Assembly: GCA_030625885.1 (NCBI GenBank)
Contig: DAOUPZ010000014.1
Coordinates: 1-64,000, forward strand
DNA: 64,000 nucleotides
Source of the DNA: Clostridia bacterium
GTDB lineage: Bacteria > Bacillota > DAOUPZ01
Reading direction: 5' to 3'
A program made the position numbers and the translations under genes. Below the pieces are notes generated by a model. The model had not been told where the DNA came from. It did not search any database and saw nothing but the letters and a program-made list of their open reading frames with translations. This document shows, piece after piece, positions 1 through 7,675 of this stretch (the stretch's first letter is position 1; each line of letters starts with the position of its first letter).

Positions 1-1
1 G

Positions 2-124
2 GCAATGGAAGCTGTAAGAGAATTATTTAGGCAGGGGCGGTTTCCTTATACAACATCTGATAAAAATATAGCACCTGATGCCAACTATCACGGGGCGGAG
101 CTTTTAAGTGAAATTGAAAATTGA
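2..124 (+). CDS. C-terminal end of an unidentified protein (cut by window edge)
   Basis: An open frame enters from the left edge and stops at the TGA at 122-124, giving 40 residues that begin AMEAVRELFRQGRFPYTTSD and end LLSEIEN. The mixed, soluble composition and a terminator-like hairpin about 100 bases downstream suggest a real gene end. I do not recognise the family from this tail. The following gene has its own promoter, so it is probably a separate transcription unit. Confidence 0.5.
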   Translation, partial: AMEAVRELFRQGRFPYTTSDKNIAPDANYHGAELLSEIEN

Positions 125-227
125 AGATGTAAATAGGTGAAAGTTGGCAGTTATACTGGCTGAATGCTGAAAGCTAAAAGCTTAAGTCAAAAGACAAAAA
201 ACGACCAGATGGAGCGATCCACTTACT

Positions 228-250
228 GAAAAACAGCAATGCTGTTTTTC
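228..250 (+). terminator. Rho-independent terminator
   Basis: A 10-bp stem gaaaaacagc / gctgtttttc with an AAT loop and a T-rich 3' arm. It ends the transcript of the gene entering from the left and insulates bioY. Confidence 0.75.
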
Positions 251-287
251 TTATATGCTCTTATTGTTAACCACATATAAATAAACG

Positions 288-316
288 TTGACAATAAAAG
301 CAATCCAGTTTATAAT
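288..316 (+). promoter_or_regulatory. Sigma-A promoter of bioY
   Basis: TTGACA (288-293), a 17-nt spacer and TATAAT (311-316): a consensus housekeeping promoter. The predicted start of transcription near 323 lies inside the BirA-like operator, as expected for biotin repression. Confidence 0.85.
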
Positions 317-320
317 CAAA

Positions 321-354
321 TTGTAAACATAATGTTTGATATTAAGGTTAACAA
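321..354 (+). promoter_or_regulatory. BirA-type biotin operator
   Basis: TTGTAAACA (321-329), 16 nt, GGTTAACAA (346-354): an inverted repeat matching the Firmicutes BirA site (TTGTNAACC-N14-16-GGTTNACAA) with one mismatch. It covers the start of transcription and ends just before the bioY ribosome site. A weaker copy, ATTGTTAACC (263-272) / CGTTGACAAT (286-295), overlaps the -35 box. Confidence 0.8.
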
Positions 355-367
355 TGGAGGGAATAGC

Positions 368-1012
368 ATGGAAAGTACAGTGTTTTTTTTAGCGGGGATT
401 GTTATGATTGGTATTTTACTAGGAATGTTGACTTGGATTTTTAAAAAAAATAGGATAACAACGAAAGGACTTGTGTTGACAGCATTATTTGCAGCATTAT
501 CTGCTGTGGGAGCTTTTATGAAAATACCTTTGCCTATTGCGCCTTTTAGTTTTCAAGTTTTCTTTGTATGTATGGCGGGTTCGCTTTTAGGTAGTGAGCT
601 TGGTGCTTTAAGTCAAGTTTTGTATGTGCTTATTGGGTTAATAGGTATTCCTATTTTTACATATGGTGGAGGGCCGGGATATGTGATTCAACCTACTTTT
701 GGTTACCTGGTAGGTTTTATGGTTGCAGCCTATGCTATTGGGCGAATAATTGAAATGTCACCCCAGAAAAATTTTAAAACATTTATGACGGCAAATTTAG
801 TAGGATTAATGATTGCATATATTATTGGTGTACCTTATCTTTATATTAGTTTAAACTACTTTGTTGGAAAAGCTGTTTCTGTTGCTTATGTTGTTAAATA
901 TGGTTTTTTTGTTTTTCTGTTATGGGATATAATCAAGATATGTATTGTTTCGATTGTTGCTGTTCGTGTTCACAGTACTTCTTGTGTTGCTTTATCTAAA
1001 AATTATCATTAA
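368..1012 (+). CDS. bioY: BioY biotin transporter, substrate-binding membrane protein
   Basis: BioY is the S-component of ECF biotin transporters; it binds biotin in the membrane, alone or with shared EcfAAT modules. The 214-residue product is highly hydrophobic with about six membrane segments after an extra N-terminal helix (residues 4-24). Family signatures are MKIPLPIAPFSFQ (51-63) and GGGPGYVIQPTFGYLVGF (100-117). I place the start at ATG 368 because GGAGGG (356-361) sits 6 nt upstream; an upstream in-frame ATG at 332 falls inside the operator. No ECF ATPase genes are nearby, so it presumably shares modules encoded elsewhere. The BirA-like operator predicts repression by biotin. Confidence 0.93.
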   Translation: MESTVFFLAGIVMIGILLGMLTWIFKKNRITTKGLVLTALFAALSAVGAFMKIPLPIAPFSFQVFFVCMAGSLLGSELGALSQVLYVLIGLIGIPIFTYGGGPGYVIQPTFGYLVGFMVAAYAIGRIIEMSPQKNFKTFMTANLVGLMIAYIIGVPYLYISLNYFVGKAVSVAYVVKYGFFVFLLWDIIKICIVSIVAVRVHSTSCVALSKNYH

Positions 1013-1063
1013 GCAAATTATATATAACTTGCAAAAGAATTTATATCGTTGGGTTTGTGGGAG

Positions 1064-1121
1064 AATGCAATATGGAGACATTCCAGGAGGTACGAGTGGT
1101 GTGTCCCTATGTTGCATTTTC
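1064..1121 (+). terminator. Long-stem terminator after bioY
   Basis: Arms 1064-1080 and 1102-1118 pair over 17 positions (15 pairs including two G-T) around a 21-nt loop, followed by TTTT. Nothing else is seen between bioY and the next gene. Confidence 0.65.
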
Positions 1122-1261
1122 AATATATAATAGAAGACTAGAAACGTTCTTTTTCTATTTATGTTTGAAAAAATTATAAATAATCCTTATGATGTTGTTC
1201 TCTTTAGTGTATAATATTAATAATTGAAACTTTTTTGAATAAGAATATATGGAGTGAAAAA

Positions 1262-1969
1262 ATGGAACGTTTACAAAAATATATGGCTCATGCTGGTATT
1301 GCTTCAAGAAGGAAGAGTGAAGAATTAATTCAAGATGGAAAAGTTAAAGTGAACGGTCAAGTAATACGAGAATTAGGTGTTAAAATTGACCCATTAAAGG
1401 ATAAAATTGAAGTAGAAGGAAAACAATTAAAGCCTGAGAAGAATGTTTATATCCTTTTACACAAACCGGTTGGTTATGTTACAACTTTAGATGATCCGCA
1501 AGGGCGCCCTATTGTTACTGATCTCATAAAAGGCGTGAAAGAAAGAATCTATCCAGTTGGACGTTTAGATCTAGATACCTCTGGGCTTTTAATTTTAACC
1601 AATGATGGAGAGATGACTAATCGTTTGATGCATCCTAAACATGAAATAGTAAAAACATATGTTGCGCTTGTAAAAGGAAAACCAACAAAAGTATCATTAC
1701 AAGCTTTTGCTTCTGGTTTGGAATTAGAAGATGGTATGACTGCACCGGCTACAGTGGGGATTTTAGGGAATAAGGGTAAGAATACGACTCTGAAGATTCA
1801 AATACATGAAGGAAGAAATCGCCAAGTACGGCGTATGTGCCAGACCCTTGGGCATCCTGTGGTGAAATTAAAAAGAGTATCCCTTGGCTTTCTTTCTTTG
1901 GATGGACTAACGGTTGGGAAATGGCGGTTCTTAAGGCGAGATGAAATCAAACAATTAAAGACATATTAG
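1262..1969 (+). CDS. rluB: rRNA pseudouridine synthase, RsuA/RluB family
   Basis: A 235-residue protein with an N-terminal S4 RNA-binding domain (about 1-60, MERLQKYMAHAGIASRRKSE) and a catalytic domain with the family signature GRLDLDTSGLLILTNDG, whose first Asp is the catalytic residue. EGRNRQVRRM follows near the C-terminus. These enzymes convert a uridine in 23S or 16S rRNA to pseudouridine; RluB (23S U2605) is the usual ortholog in Firmicutes. The start is ATG 1262, with GGAGTG at 1251-1256; an upstream ATG at 1235 lacks a ribosome site. It appears monocistronic or co-transcribed with the small membrane protein that follows. Confidence 0.92.
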   Translation: MERLQKYMAHAGIASRRKSEELIQDGKVKVNGQVIRELGVKIDPLKDKIEVEGKQLKPEKNVYILLHKPVGYVTTLDDPQGRPIVTDLIKGVKERIYPVGRLDLDTSGLLILTNDGEMTNRLMHPKHEIVKTYVALVKGKPTKVSLQAFASGLELEDGMTAPATVGILGNKGKNTTLKIQIHEGRNRQVRRMCQTLGHPVVKLKRVSLGFLSLDGLTVGKWRFLRRDEIKQLKTY

Positions 1970-2072
1970 GCATATGAAGAAATTGCTCGAAAAAAGAAGG
2001 AATTTGAAAGATGAATATTGAATTTATTTCGTAGGTTCGATGTTATGCTTACAAGCATGGGGGGTGGATAAT

Positions 2073-2318
2073 TTGCATGCTAATTATATAAAAGCAGCTG
2101 CTGTTTTATCATTAATGGGTTCATTTATTGTTTTTGTGGTTTATATATTTAATATCTTTCGGCTGGGACGTAAATATAAAAAGTTCAATGTAAAGTGGAA
2201 TCAATTAGAACGGGAGGATGCGTCTCTTTTAAAACGATTACAGGTTTGGATGACGGCTTTGATCGGAATCACTTTCCTTTTGTCATTTTATATGCGCGTT
2301 GTACTAAAATTAGGATAA
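2073..2318 (+). CDS. Small membrane protein of unknown function
   Basis: An 81-residue protein with two membrane segments (roughly residues 8-30 and 59-77) joined by a basic, charged linker (RKYKKFNVKWNQLERED). I do not recognise a family. The best start is TTG 2073, because GGGGTGG (2061-2067) lies 5 nt upstream; an ATG at 2040 has no ribosome site. It follows rluB by about 100 bases and ends at a strong terminator, so it could be the last gene of that unit. Confidence 0.55.
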   Translation: MHANYIKAAAVLSLMGSFIVFVVYIFNIFRLGRKYKKFNVKWNQLEREDASLLKRLQVWMTALIGITFLLSFYMRVVLKLG

Positions 2319-2326
2319 TAAAGTTT

Positions 2327-2353
2327 AAGAACTCTTTTATGAGTTCTTTTTTA
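2327..2353 (+). terminator. Rho-independent terminator
   Basis: AAGAACTC (2327-2334), 6-nt loop, GAGTTCTT (2341-2348), then T-run. It closes the rluB/small-membrane-protein unit. Confidence 0.85.
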
Positions 2354-2386
2354 ATATGTAACCTGACAATTGTCAATTAAAAGACG

Positions 2387-2422
2387 GCGAAGACGTTTTT
2401 CTTAGATCTTGTCTTCGCTTTT
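2387..2422 (+). terminator. Second hairpin with T-run
   Basis: GCGAAGAC (2387-2394) and GTCTTCGC (2411-2418) flank a 16-nt loop, followed by TTTT. Its 3' arm overlaps the start of a dispersed repeat also present near 55.55 kb. Confidence 0.55.
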
Positions 2423-2464
2423 CCTGCAAACCCGCAAAGTAAATTATTTATTATATTATATATA
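2413..2464 (+). repeat. Dispersed intergenic repeat, copy 1
   Basis: CTTCGCTTTTCCTGCAAAC is identical to 55553-55571 and similarity continues for about 30 more bases (GCAA.GTAA.TT.TTTATT..ATTA). Both copies lie in noncoding DNA upstream of a gene on the same strand. Function unknown. Confidence 0.6.
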
Positions 2465-2568
2465 ATTCTGATGGTGAGTAGAGGCCTGATATTTTTTCTA
2501 TAGGCAGGAACTTAAAATTTTAATCTCGAATAGTAGATGACGAGGTTGTAAATTAGAGGGGGATTTTT

Positions 2569-3030
2569 ATGGTTAGAGTAAAAGCTGGAGAAGAAGTTAT
2601 TCAAAACGACTTACGATTAAAAGTTAGGTTTGATTATAAAAGCAATTATAGGAAAAGGGGTTTGTTTAATAATAAAAACCCTGAAAAATATGCGATTGAA
2701 AATCGTGATCAACAAGTCGCTTTGTTACGTAATGTTCCTGTTCAAGGGATTCGGATAGAGGATATTAATATGGATGGTGAGATTTATACAACCTTAGATC
2801 TAACAACGAATGAGGAAATGACTTATGCCCCTGTAGACTTTACCATTAGCTCTGACTCTATAGAAGATATACTACGATTTATTATGCGAGAGGAATTTCG
2901 GTGTATTCAAGTTATTGAACCGGAACAGATGATTTTATCAAGACAGGAGTTAGAGAGAATTTTATTTAAAATGAATGAGGAAATGAAGTTGAATTTTCTT
3001 GCGCTTTGGCGTAAAATGAATGGTAAGTAA
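2569..3030 (+). CDS. Conserved-looking protein of unknown function
   Basis: A 153-residue soluble protein, rich in charged residues, with no signal peptide or membrane segment. The N-terminal part is basic (KVRFDYKSNYRKRG); the C-terminal part is acidic and helical. I do not recognise a family. AGAGGGGG upstream of ATG 2569 is a good ribosome site and codon use matches the neighbours, so it is very likely a real gene. It precedes a HutP-like RNA-binding gene and the first aromatic block, but a terminator at 3084-3113 separates it from them. Confidence 0.7.
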   Translation: MVRVKAGEEVIQNDLRLKVRFDYKSNYRKRGLFNNKNPEKYAIENRDQQVALLRNVPVQGIRIEDINMDGEIYTTLDLTTNEEMTYAPVDFTISSDSIEDILRFIMREEFRCIQVIEPEQMILSRQELERILFKMNEEMKLNFLALWRKMNGK

Positions 3031-3083
3031 ATTTTTGCGGTAGAACGGTAGAACAGGAGAGAAATAATTTTGCCATGTAAATG

Positions 3084-3113
3084 GACACTCCTAGCCGGAG
3101 TGTCTTCTTTTTT
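3084..3113 (+). terminator. Terminator / possible attenuator hairpin
   Basis: GACACTCC (3084-3091), loop TAGCC, GGAGTGTC (3097-3104), then TTCTTTTTT. It sits only 18 nt before the GTG start of the HutP-like gene, so any read-through control here would also set that gene's expression. Confidence 0.75.
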
Positions 3114-3131
3114 AAATGTGAGGTGAAAAAA

Positions 3132-3545
3132 GTGGATCGTGGAAGTAAGTTAGTAGCAAAATCTGCAATTAAGATGGCCTTAAGTGAAGACCGCATAGAG
3201 GAAGAACATTTAAAACATGAGTTAGAAAAAATTGAAATTCATGCAGCAGCTGTAGATTATGGTGGAGAATTCATTTCATCTGTCAAAAAAATTGTGGAAC
3301 GGGCTGTTGTAGCTGCCAAAAGAGAAGGCGTGATTAAAGAAACGCATACAGATGAAGGCGCTATCGCAGGTGCTACCCGAGAAGCACTATCGCAAATTGT
3401 CAATAAGGCAATTGGATTAAATGTGGGAGGGAAAATAGGTATTGCTCGTAAGGGGGACCATATTAGTGTTGCTATTTTCTTTGGAATAGGGTTGTTGCAT
3501 TTAGATGAAGTCGCGATTGGACTAGGTCATAGAGCAGCACCATAG
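3132..3545 (+). CDS. HutP-family RNA-binding antiterminator-like protein
   Basis: A 137-residue protein resembling HutP, the hexameric histidine- and metal-dependent antiterminator of Bacillus hut operons (148 residues there). Recognisable parts are SAIKMALSEDRIEEEHLKHE near the N-terminus and the glycine-rich end GKIGIARKGDHISVAIFFGIGLLHLDEVAIGLGHRA. The start is GTG 3132 with GAGGTG at 3120; an in-frame ATG at 3081 lies inside the terminator hairpin. No hut catabolic genes are nearby; the gene is followed 15 nt later by aroH. The RNA target in this organism is unknown; its position between a terminator and aromatic genes suggests, but does not prove, a regulatory role here. Confidence 0.8.
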   Translation: MDRGSKLVAKSAIKMALSEDRIEEEHLKHELEKIEIHAAAVDYGGEFISSVKKIVERAVVAAKREGVIKETHTDEGAIAGATREALSQIVNKAIGLNVGGKIGIARKGDHISVAIFFGIGLLHLDEVAIGLGHRAAP

Positions 3546-3560
3546 AAGGGATGGTAAGAT

Positions 3561-3929
3561 ATGATACGTGGCGTAAGAGGCGCTATAACCGTGAAAAAAA
3601 ATGAGGTAAAAGAGATAAAACAGGCAACGCAGTACTTGATATCAGATATGTTGCGTAAGAATGATATTCAAGTAGACGATATTGCTAGTGCCTTTTTTTC
3701 ACTTTCCCCTGATTTAGATGCTGCTTTTCCTGCAATGGCTGTTCGGGAAATGGGCTGGGAATTTGTGCCTATGTTGTGCTTTCATGAGATATCAGTTCCC
3801 GGGAGTTTGGAAAGATGTATTCGTGTGTTACTTCATTGGGAAACACAAAAACACCCTAAAGAAATTATTCACGTCTATTTAAAAGAAGCGGCTCAATTGA
3901 GACCAGATTTTGTACCAAGGGAGTGTTGA
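3561..3929 (+). CDS. aroH: Chorismate mutase, AroH (monofunctional) class
   Basis: Converts chorismate to prephenate, the branch step towards Phe and Tyr. The 122-residue length and the motifs MIRGVRGAITV, AAFPAMAVREMGWEFVPMLC and ERCIRVLLHW followed by HVYLKEAAQLRPD match the trimeric Bacillus AroH fold rather than the helical AroQ class. The active-site Arg near residue 6, the Arg in AVRE, the Cys in PMLC and the Arg in CIRV are all present. A ribosome site (GGGATGG) precedes ATG 3561. It is tightly packed with hisC (5 nt), so both are probably co-translated. Confidence 0.95.
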   Translation: MIRGVRGAITVKKNEVKEIKQATQYLISDMLRKNDIQVDDIASAFFSLSPDLDAAFPAMAVREMGWEFVPMLCFHEISVPGSLERCIRVLLHWETQKHPKEIIHVYLKEAAQLRPDFVPREC

Positions 3930-3934
3930 AATAA

Positions 3935-5029
3935 TTGAATAAAATAGTTAGAAAAAGCATATTGGATTTGGATCCTTATATTCCTGGAAAACCGATAGAT
4001 GAAGTGAAACGTGAGTATGGCATCGAAAAAGTAACCAAATTAGCTTCAAATGAAAGTCCTTTTGCGCCATCAGCAAAAGTTATAGAGGCATTAAAGGAAA
4101 GTCTTGATCATTTGAACCTCTATCCTGACGGGAATTGTTATGAGCTAAAAGAAGCATTATCGACTTATTGGCAAATAGATACCAATCAGTTGATCATTGG
4201 TAATGGCTCTGATGAGATCATTACCATGATTTCACAGATATTTATTAATCCAGAAGATGAGTGTATTATTGCTGAACCAACATTTTCTGCCTATGAATCA
4301 GGCGTCAAATTAATGGGGGGAAAATGTATACACGTTCAATTAAAAGATTATACTTTAGACCTAGAAGGTATGGTAGCAGCCATTACACCTAAAACAAAAA
4401 TTATCTTTATTTGCAATCCAAATAATCCGACAGGAACGCTTGTCACACAAGAGCAGCTTGACTGCTTCATGGCAAAAGTGCCGGATAACGTTTTGGTGGT
4501 ATTTGATGAAGCATATTATGAATTTGTTCTGGAAGAACAGTACGGTAAAGGATTGAAATATCTCAAACAAGGCAGAAAAGTAATCGTTTTACATACGTTT
4601 TCAAAGATATATAGTTTGGCTGGTTTAAGGATTGGTTATGGGATTACGTCTCCTGAAATTATTTCTTATATAGAACGCATGCGAGATCCTTTTAATGTCA
4701 ATCAATTGGCTCAGGTTGCTGCTGTAGCCAGCTTGCAGGATGCAACACATATTCAAAAGAGTATTAAAAATAATGAAGCGGGAAAAACTTATTTATATGA
4801 AGAATTATCAAATTTGGGATTATCATATATTTTTACGCATACCAGTTTTCTTCTAGTTGAAGTAGGGGAAAAAGCTCAAGAAATATATATTGCTTTACTA
4901 GAAAGGGGGGTGATTACAAGACCTGGGAAGGCTTTTGGATTACCATTGCATTTAAGGGTGTCCATTGGTAGTATGGAAGAGAATGAAAGGTTTGTTGTGT
5001 GCTTGAAAGAAGTGCTTGCAAATCTGTAA
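3935..5029 (+). CDS. hisC: Histidinol-phosphate aminotransferase HisC (probable aromatic aminotransferase role)
   Basis: A 364-residue fold-type I PLP aminotransferase. Visible signatures: KLASNESPF near 35-43, CNPNNPTGT, FDEAYYEF and the PLP lysine in TFSKIYSLAGLRIGYG. The start is TTG 3935 behind AAGGGAGTG. HisC homologs in Firmicutes often also transaminate prephenate-derived phenylpyruvate and hydroxyphenylpyruvate. Location between aroH and aroF, with no his genes around, makes the Phe/Tyr step the likely task here, though a role in histidine synthesis cannot be excluded. Confidence 0.92.
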   Translation: MNKIVRKSILDLDPYIPGKPIDEVKREYGIEKVTKLASNESPFAPSAKVIEALKESLDHLNLYPDGNCYELKEALSTYWQIDTNQLIIGNGSDEIITMISQIFINPEDECIIAEPTFSAYESGVKLMGGKCIHVQLKDYTLDLEGMVAAITPKTKIIFICNPNNPTGTLVTQEQLDCFMAKVPDNVLVVFDEAYYEFVLEEQYGKGLKYLKQGRKVIVLHTFSKIYSLAGLRIGYGITSPEIISYIERMRDPFNVNQLAQVAAVASLQDATHIQKSIKNNEAGKTYLYEELSNLGLSYIFTHTSFLLVEVGEKAQEIYIALLERGVITRPGKAFGLPLHLRVSIGSMEENERFVVCLKEVLANL

Positions 5030-5076
5030 GAGAACAAAAAACGGTAGGATGGTATGACGGAAAGGAGAGATTTTAA

Positions 5077-6138
5077 ATGATTATTATTATGTCCACAAAA
5101 GCAACAACCACTGAAATTGATGGGGTCGTAAAACGACTGGAGGATCGCAAGGTAGGGGTTCATATGTCTCAAGGTGCTGAACGTACCATTATTGGTGTTA
5201 TTGGTGATCGAGAATTGGTATCTCGTCTGGAAATAGAAGGGATGGAGGGAGTGGAAAGAACCGTTTCCATTTTACAACCGTTCAAGCTAGTCAGTAGAGA
5301 GTTTCACCCGGAGAATACGATTATCGATGTTGGCGGCGTAAAAATCGGTGGAGAAGAGATTGTTGTCATCGCGGGTCCTTGTGCAGTTGAAAATGAAAAA
5401 CAGCTAATCGAAAGTGCCTGGATTGCCAAAACCAGAGGTGCAAAAATTCTGCGAGGTGGTGCTTTTAAGCCTCGTACTTCACCGTACAGTTTTCAAGGCC
5501 TAGAAGAAGAAGGGCTTAAACTCTTATCTAAAGCAAGAGAAGAAACAGGATTGAAAGTGATTTCAGAAGTTGTTAATCCTCGGGATGTAGATTTGGTTGC
5601 AAGTTATGTGGATATTATACAAATAGGGGCACGAAACATGCAGAATTTTACCTTGCTGCGTGAAGTAGGTAAACTGGATAAACCCGTAATGCTTAAACGG
5701 GGTATGTCAGCGACAATTGAAGAATGGTTGATGGCAGCTGAATACATTTTAGCAGAAGGTAATCATCAAGTGATGTTTTGTGAAAGGGGAATTCGCACGT
5801 TTGAGACATACACCCGTAACACAATGGATATTAGTGCTGTGCCATTGGTGAAACGGCTTAGTCATTTGCCTGTTATTGTCGATCCTAGTCATGGTACAGG
5901 GAAATGGTCTTTAGTAAGTCCTATGTCTAAAGCAGCTGTTGCTGCAGGTGCGGACGGGTTGATGATTGAAGTGCATAATAATCCCCAAAAAGCATTATCT
6001 GATGGTCCCCAGTCTCTTAATGATGATAATTTTGCTTCACTTATGCAAGAGTTAGTATCCGTTATTCATGCCATAGGACGAACCTGTGACTTTGGCGATT
6101 TCTTAGAGAAAGAAAAAGGTTTCTGCTGTGAAGAATAA
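5077..6138 (+). CDS. aroF: DAHP synthase (3-deoxy-7-phosphoheptulonate synthase), copy 1
   Basis: First step of the shikimate pathway: PEP + erythrose-4-phosphate to DAHP. The 353-residue protein has a ferredoxin-like N-terminal regulatory domain (about 1-70) followed by the class I-beta barrel, with [41 protein letters not shown] and [11 protein letters not shown] 5077 has AAAGGAG 9 nt upstream. A paralog with the same architecture begins at 7799; this copy has a longer C-terminal tail ([15 protein letters not shown]). It overlaps tyrA by 11 nt, so the two are translationally linked. Confidence 0.96.
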   Translation: MIIIMSTKATTTEIDGVVKRLEDRKVGVHMSQGAERTIIGVIGDRELVSRLEIEGMEGVERTVSILQPFKLVSREFHPENTIIDVGGVKIGGEEIVVIAGPCAVENEKQLIESAWIAKTRGAKILRGGAFKPRTSPYSFQGLEEEGLKLLSKAREETGLKVISEVVNPRDVDLVASYVDIIQIGARNMQNFTLLREVGKLDKPVMLKRGMSATIEEWLMAAEYILAEGNHQVMFCERGIRTFETYTRNTMDISAVPLVKRLSHLPVIVDPSHGTGKWSLVSPMSKAAVAAGADGLMIEVHNNPQKALSDGPQSLNDDNFASLMQELVSVIHAIGRTCDFGDFLEKEKGFCCEE

Positions 6139-6985
6139 CTTTAATAAAATTGTTATCGTTGGGGTGGGATTAATTGGGGGTTCTATTGGGCTGAAGTTAA
6201 AAGCAAAAAAATGTGATGCTGAGATTATTGGTATTGATATTGAAAATGACTTGTTAGATCGGGCAAGAGAATTAGGTGCTATTGATCATGGAACACTTTC
6301 TTTTGCTGAAGGACTTGTGGATGCAGACTTACTGATATTGGCGACGCCAGTAGGAAGCATGCGTGCTTTAGTTTCTGCAGCACTGCCTTATTTACCAATA
6401 AATTGCATTATTACCGATGTAGGGAGTAGTAAGGTGGAAATCAATCAAATCATGGAGGAATTGCTCCCAGAAGAGATGGTTTTTGTCGGAGGACATCCGA
6501 TGGCAGGTTCAGAAAAAGCAGGGATTCAAGCTGCTCGAGATAACTTATTACATGATGCGATTTATATTTTTACGCCAGGTGTCCGTACAACACCTGAAGC
6601 GTTAGAGCAGCTTAAGCAATTTTCAATGATGCTTGGAGCCAAGCCGCTTGTGTTGTCTCCTCAAGAGCATGACGATATGGTGGCGACGATTAGTCATTTG
6701 CCTCATTTAATGGCCGCTTCCTTGGTTAATACGGTGACCCATATGGGTCATGAAGAAGCATTATCATTAGCTGCCGGAGGGTTTAAGGATACGACGCGTA
6801 TTGCAGGAAGCCAACCAGATATGTGGGTTGATATCTGTTTTGCAAATCGGGATGCAATCATTGCTGGTTTAGATAAATTATCGGATGAAATTGAAATGCT
6901 AAAAGATTTACTATATGCAGGGAAACGTGTCGAATTTAGAGAAAAACTAGCTAAAGCGAAGGAATTGAGAGATAAAATATCATAA
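6128..6985 (+). CDS. tyrA: Prephenate dehydrogenase TyrA
   Basis: Oxidatively decarboxylates prephenate to 4-hydroxyphenylpyruvate with NAD. The 285-residue protein opens with a Rossmann motif VGVGLIGGS (residues 11-19) and carries [12 protein letters not shown] and [13 protein letters not shown], typical of the family. It lacks the C-terminal ACT domain seen in many longer Firmicutes versions (about 370 residues), so direct tyrosine feedback through ACT is not expected. The start is GTG 6128, inside the end of aroF. It is the last gene of the first aromatic block; a new promoter and T-box follow. Confidence 0.95.
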   Translation: MKNNFNKIVIVGVGLIGGSIGLKLKAKKCDAEIIGIDIENDLLDRARELGAIDHGTLSFAEGLVDADLLILATPVGSMRALVSAALPYLPINCIITDVGSSKVEINQIMEELLPEEMVFVGGHPMAGSEKAGIQAARDNLLHDAIYIFTPGVRTTPEALEQLKQFSMMLGAKPLVLSPQEHDDMVATISHLPHLMAASLVNTVTHMGHEEALSLAAGGFKDTTRIAGSQPDMWVDICFANRDAIIAGLDKLSDEIEMLKDLLYAGKRVEFREKLAKAKELRDKIS

Positions 6986-7000
6986 TTGTATTAATCTCTA

Positions 7001-7029
7001 TTGACAATGCTTTTTATTAATGCTAAAAT
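7001..7029 (+). promoter_or_regulatory. Sigma-A promoter of the second aromatic operon
   Basis: TTGACA (7001-7006), 17-nt spacer, TAAAAT (7024-7029). The predicted transcript begins near 7036, immediately before T-box Stem I. Confidence 0.8.
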
Positions 7030-7050
7030 ATGTTTTAATATTATATACAA

Positions 7051-7338
7051 AAGCAATGACTGAGGAAAGTAGATTAGGGAAGCTTTTCAGGGAGAAAATG
7101 TCATAGACTGGAAGCGTTTTCAAAGTGGAAATAATTGAAGTTCCCTCAGGAGCTGCAAGCTGAAACCAGCAATGGTAAGTAGGCGAGGACGGAAACCTCT
7201 ACCGTTAAAAAGAGGGACGTATCGGGTGTTATTATACCCAGTATGTAAAGTGGGTTTGCAGAGAGATTTGTAAGCTAACCAAGGTGGTACAACGGGAAAT
7301 ATGCTTCTCGTCCTTTAGAGGATGAGAAGCTTTTTTTA
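7051..7338 (+). promoter_or_regulatory. T-box leader (complete), probable Phe specifier
   Basis: A T-box senses uncharged tRNA and prevents termination. Stem I base CTGAGG (7060-7065) pairs with CCTCAG (7144-7149); an AGTA element follows the 5' strand and AGGGAGA fits the AG-bulge region. The specifier side reads TGAAGTTC (7136-7143), most sensibly TTC (Phe) at 7141-7143; GTT is the alternative phase. The T-box core AACCAAGGTGGTAC is at 7277-7290, followed by the terminator GCTTCTC / GAGAAGC with T-run (7304-7338). It should control the downstream aroF copy and the genes behind it. Confidence 0.88.
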
Positions 7339-7390
7339 TTATTTATGTCCTGATTGCCATGCATACGAGTATCATTTAATCCTGTACGGT

Positions 7391-7489
7391 AAGAGAGGGC
7401 TTATGGGAAAACTGTAAGTCAATCAAGGTGGTACCGCGGAGAATCAAAAGCACTTCGTCCTTAGGATATAAGGATGAGGTGCTTTTTTT
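7391..7489 (+). promoter_or_regulatory. Second, Stem I-less T-box core with terminator
   Basis: AATCAAGGTGGTACCGCGGA (7421-7440) is a textbook T-box/antiterminator sequence, and 7445-7489 forms a terminator whose arms carry AAAGCAC and GTGCTTT, followed by a T-run. Only about 80 nt separate it from the first terminator, too little for a normal Stem I, and no specifier loop is visible. It may be a remnant of a tandem T-box or may borrow tRNA recognition from the first unit. Confidence 0.75.
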
Positions 7490-7531
7490 AATAGAGTTAA
7501 ATAATATAACCTTTTTGTAAGGTTTGTACTA

Positions 7532-7675
7532 AGGTATGGTTATGCTTTCAGCCACTTTCTAAGCTAAAGAAGGTCGTGCGATATAGGAAGTTGCTACTCT
7601 TGAAGTATGGTAGGTAATAATTGATAGGATTGAAGCCATCGACGCAATAAGCTGTCTTCCAGCATAACCATACCT
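7532..7675 (+). repeat. 144-nt element closed by a 15-bp perfect inverted repeat
   Basis: AGGTATGGTTATGCT (7532-7546) and AGCATAACCATACCT (7661-7675) are exact reverse complements enclosing 114 nt. Inside, ACTTTCT / AGAAGGT can form a further hairpin. There is no T-run after it and no plausible ORF inside. It could be a structured leader RNA or a small MITE-like insertion; I do not recognise it. Confidence 0.6.

Noticed and set aside
945-1130. 61-residue ORF overlapping the end of bioY
   Set aside because: It lies mostly inside bioY in another frame and its end falls in the terminator hairpin; no ribosome site.
2195-2380. Short ORF over the end of the small membrane protein and its terminator
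   Set aside because: Translates terminator sequence, with no ribosome site.
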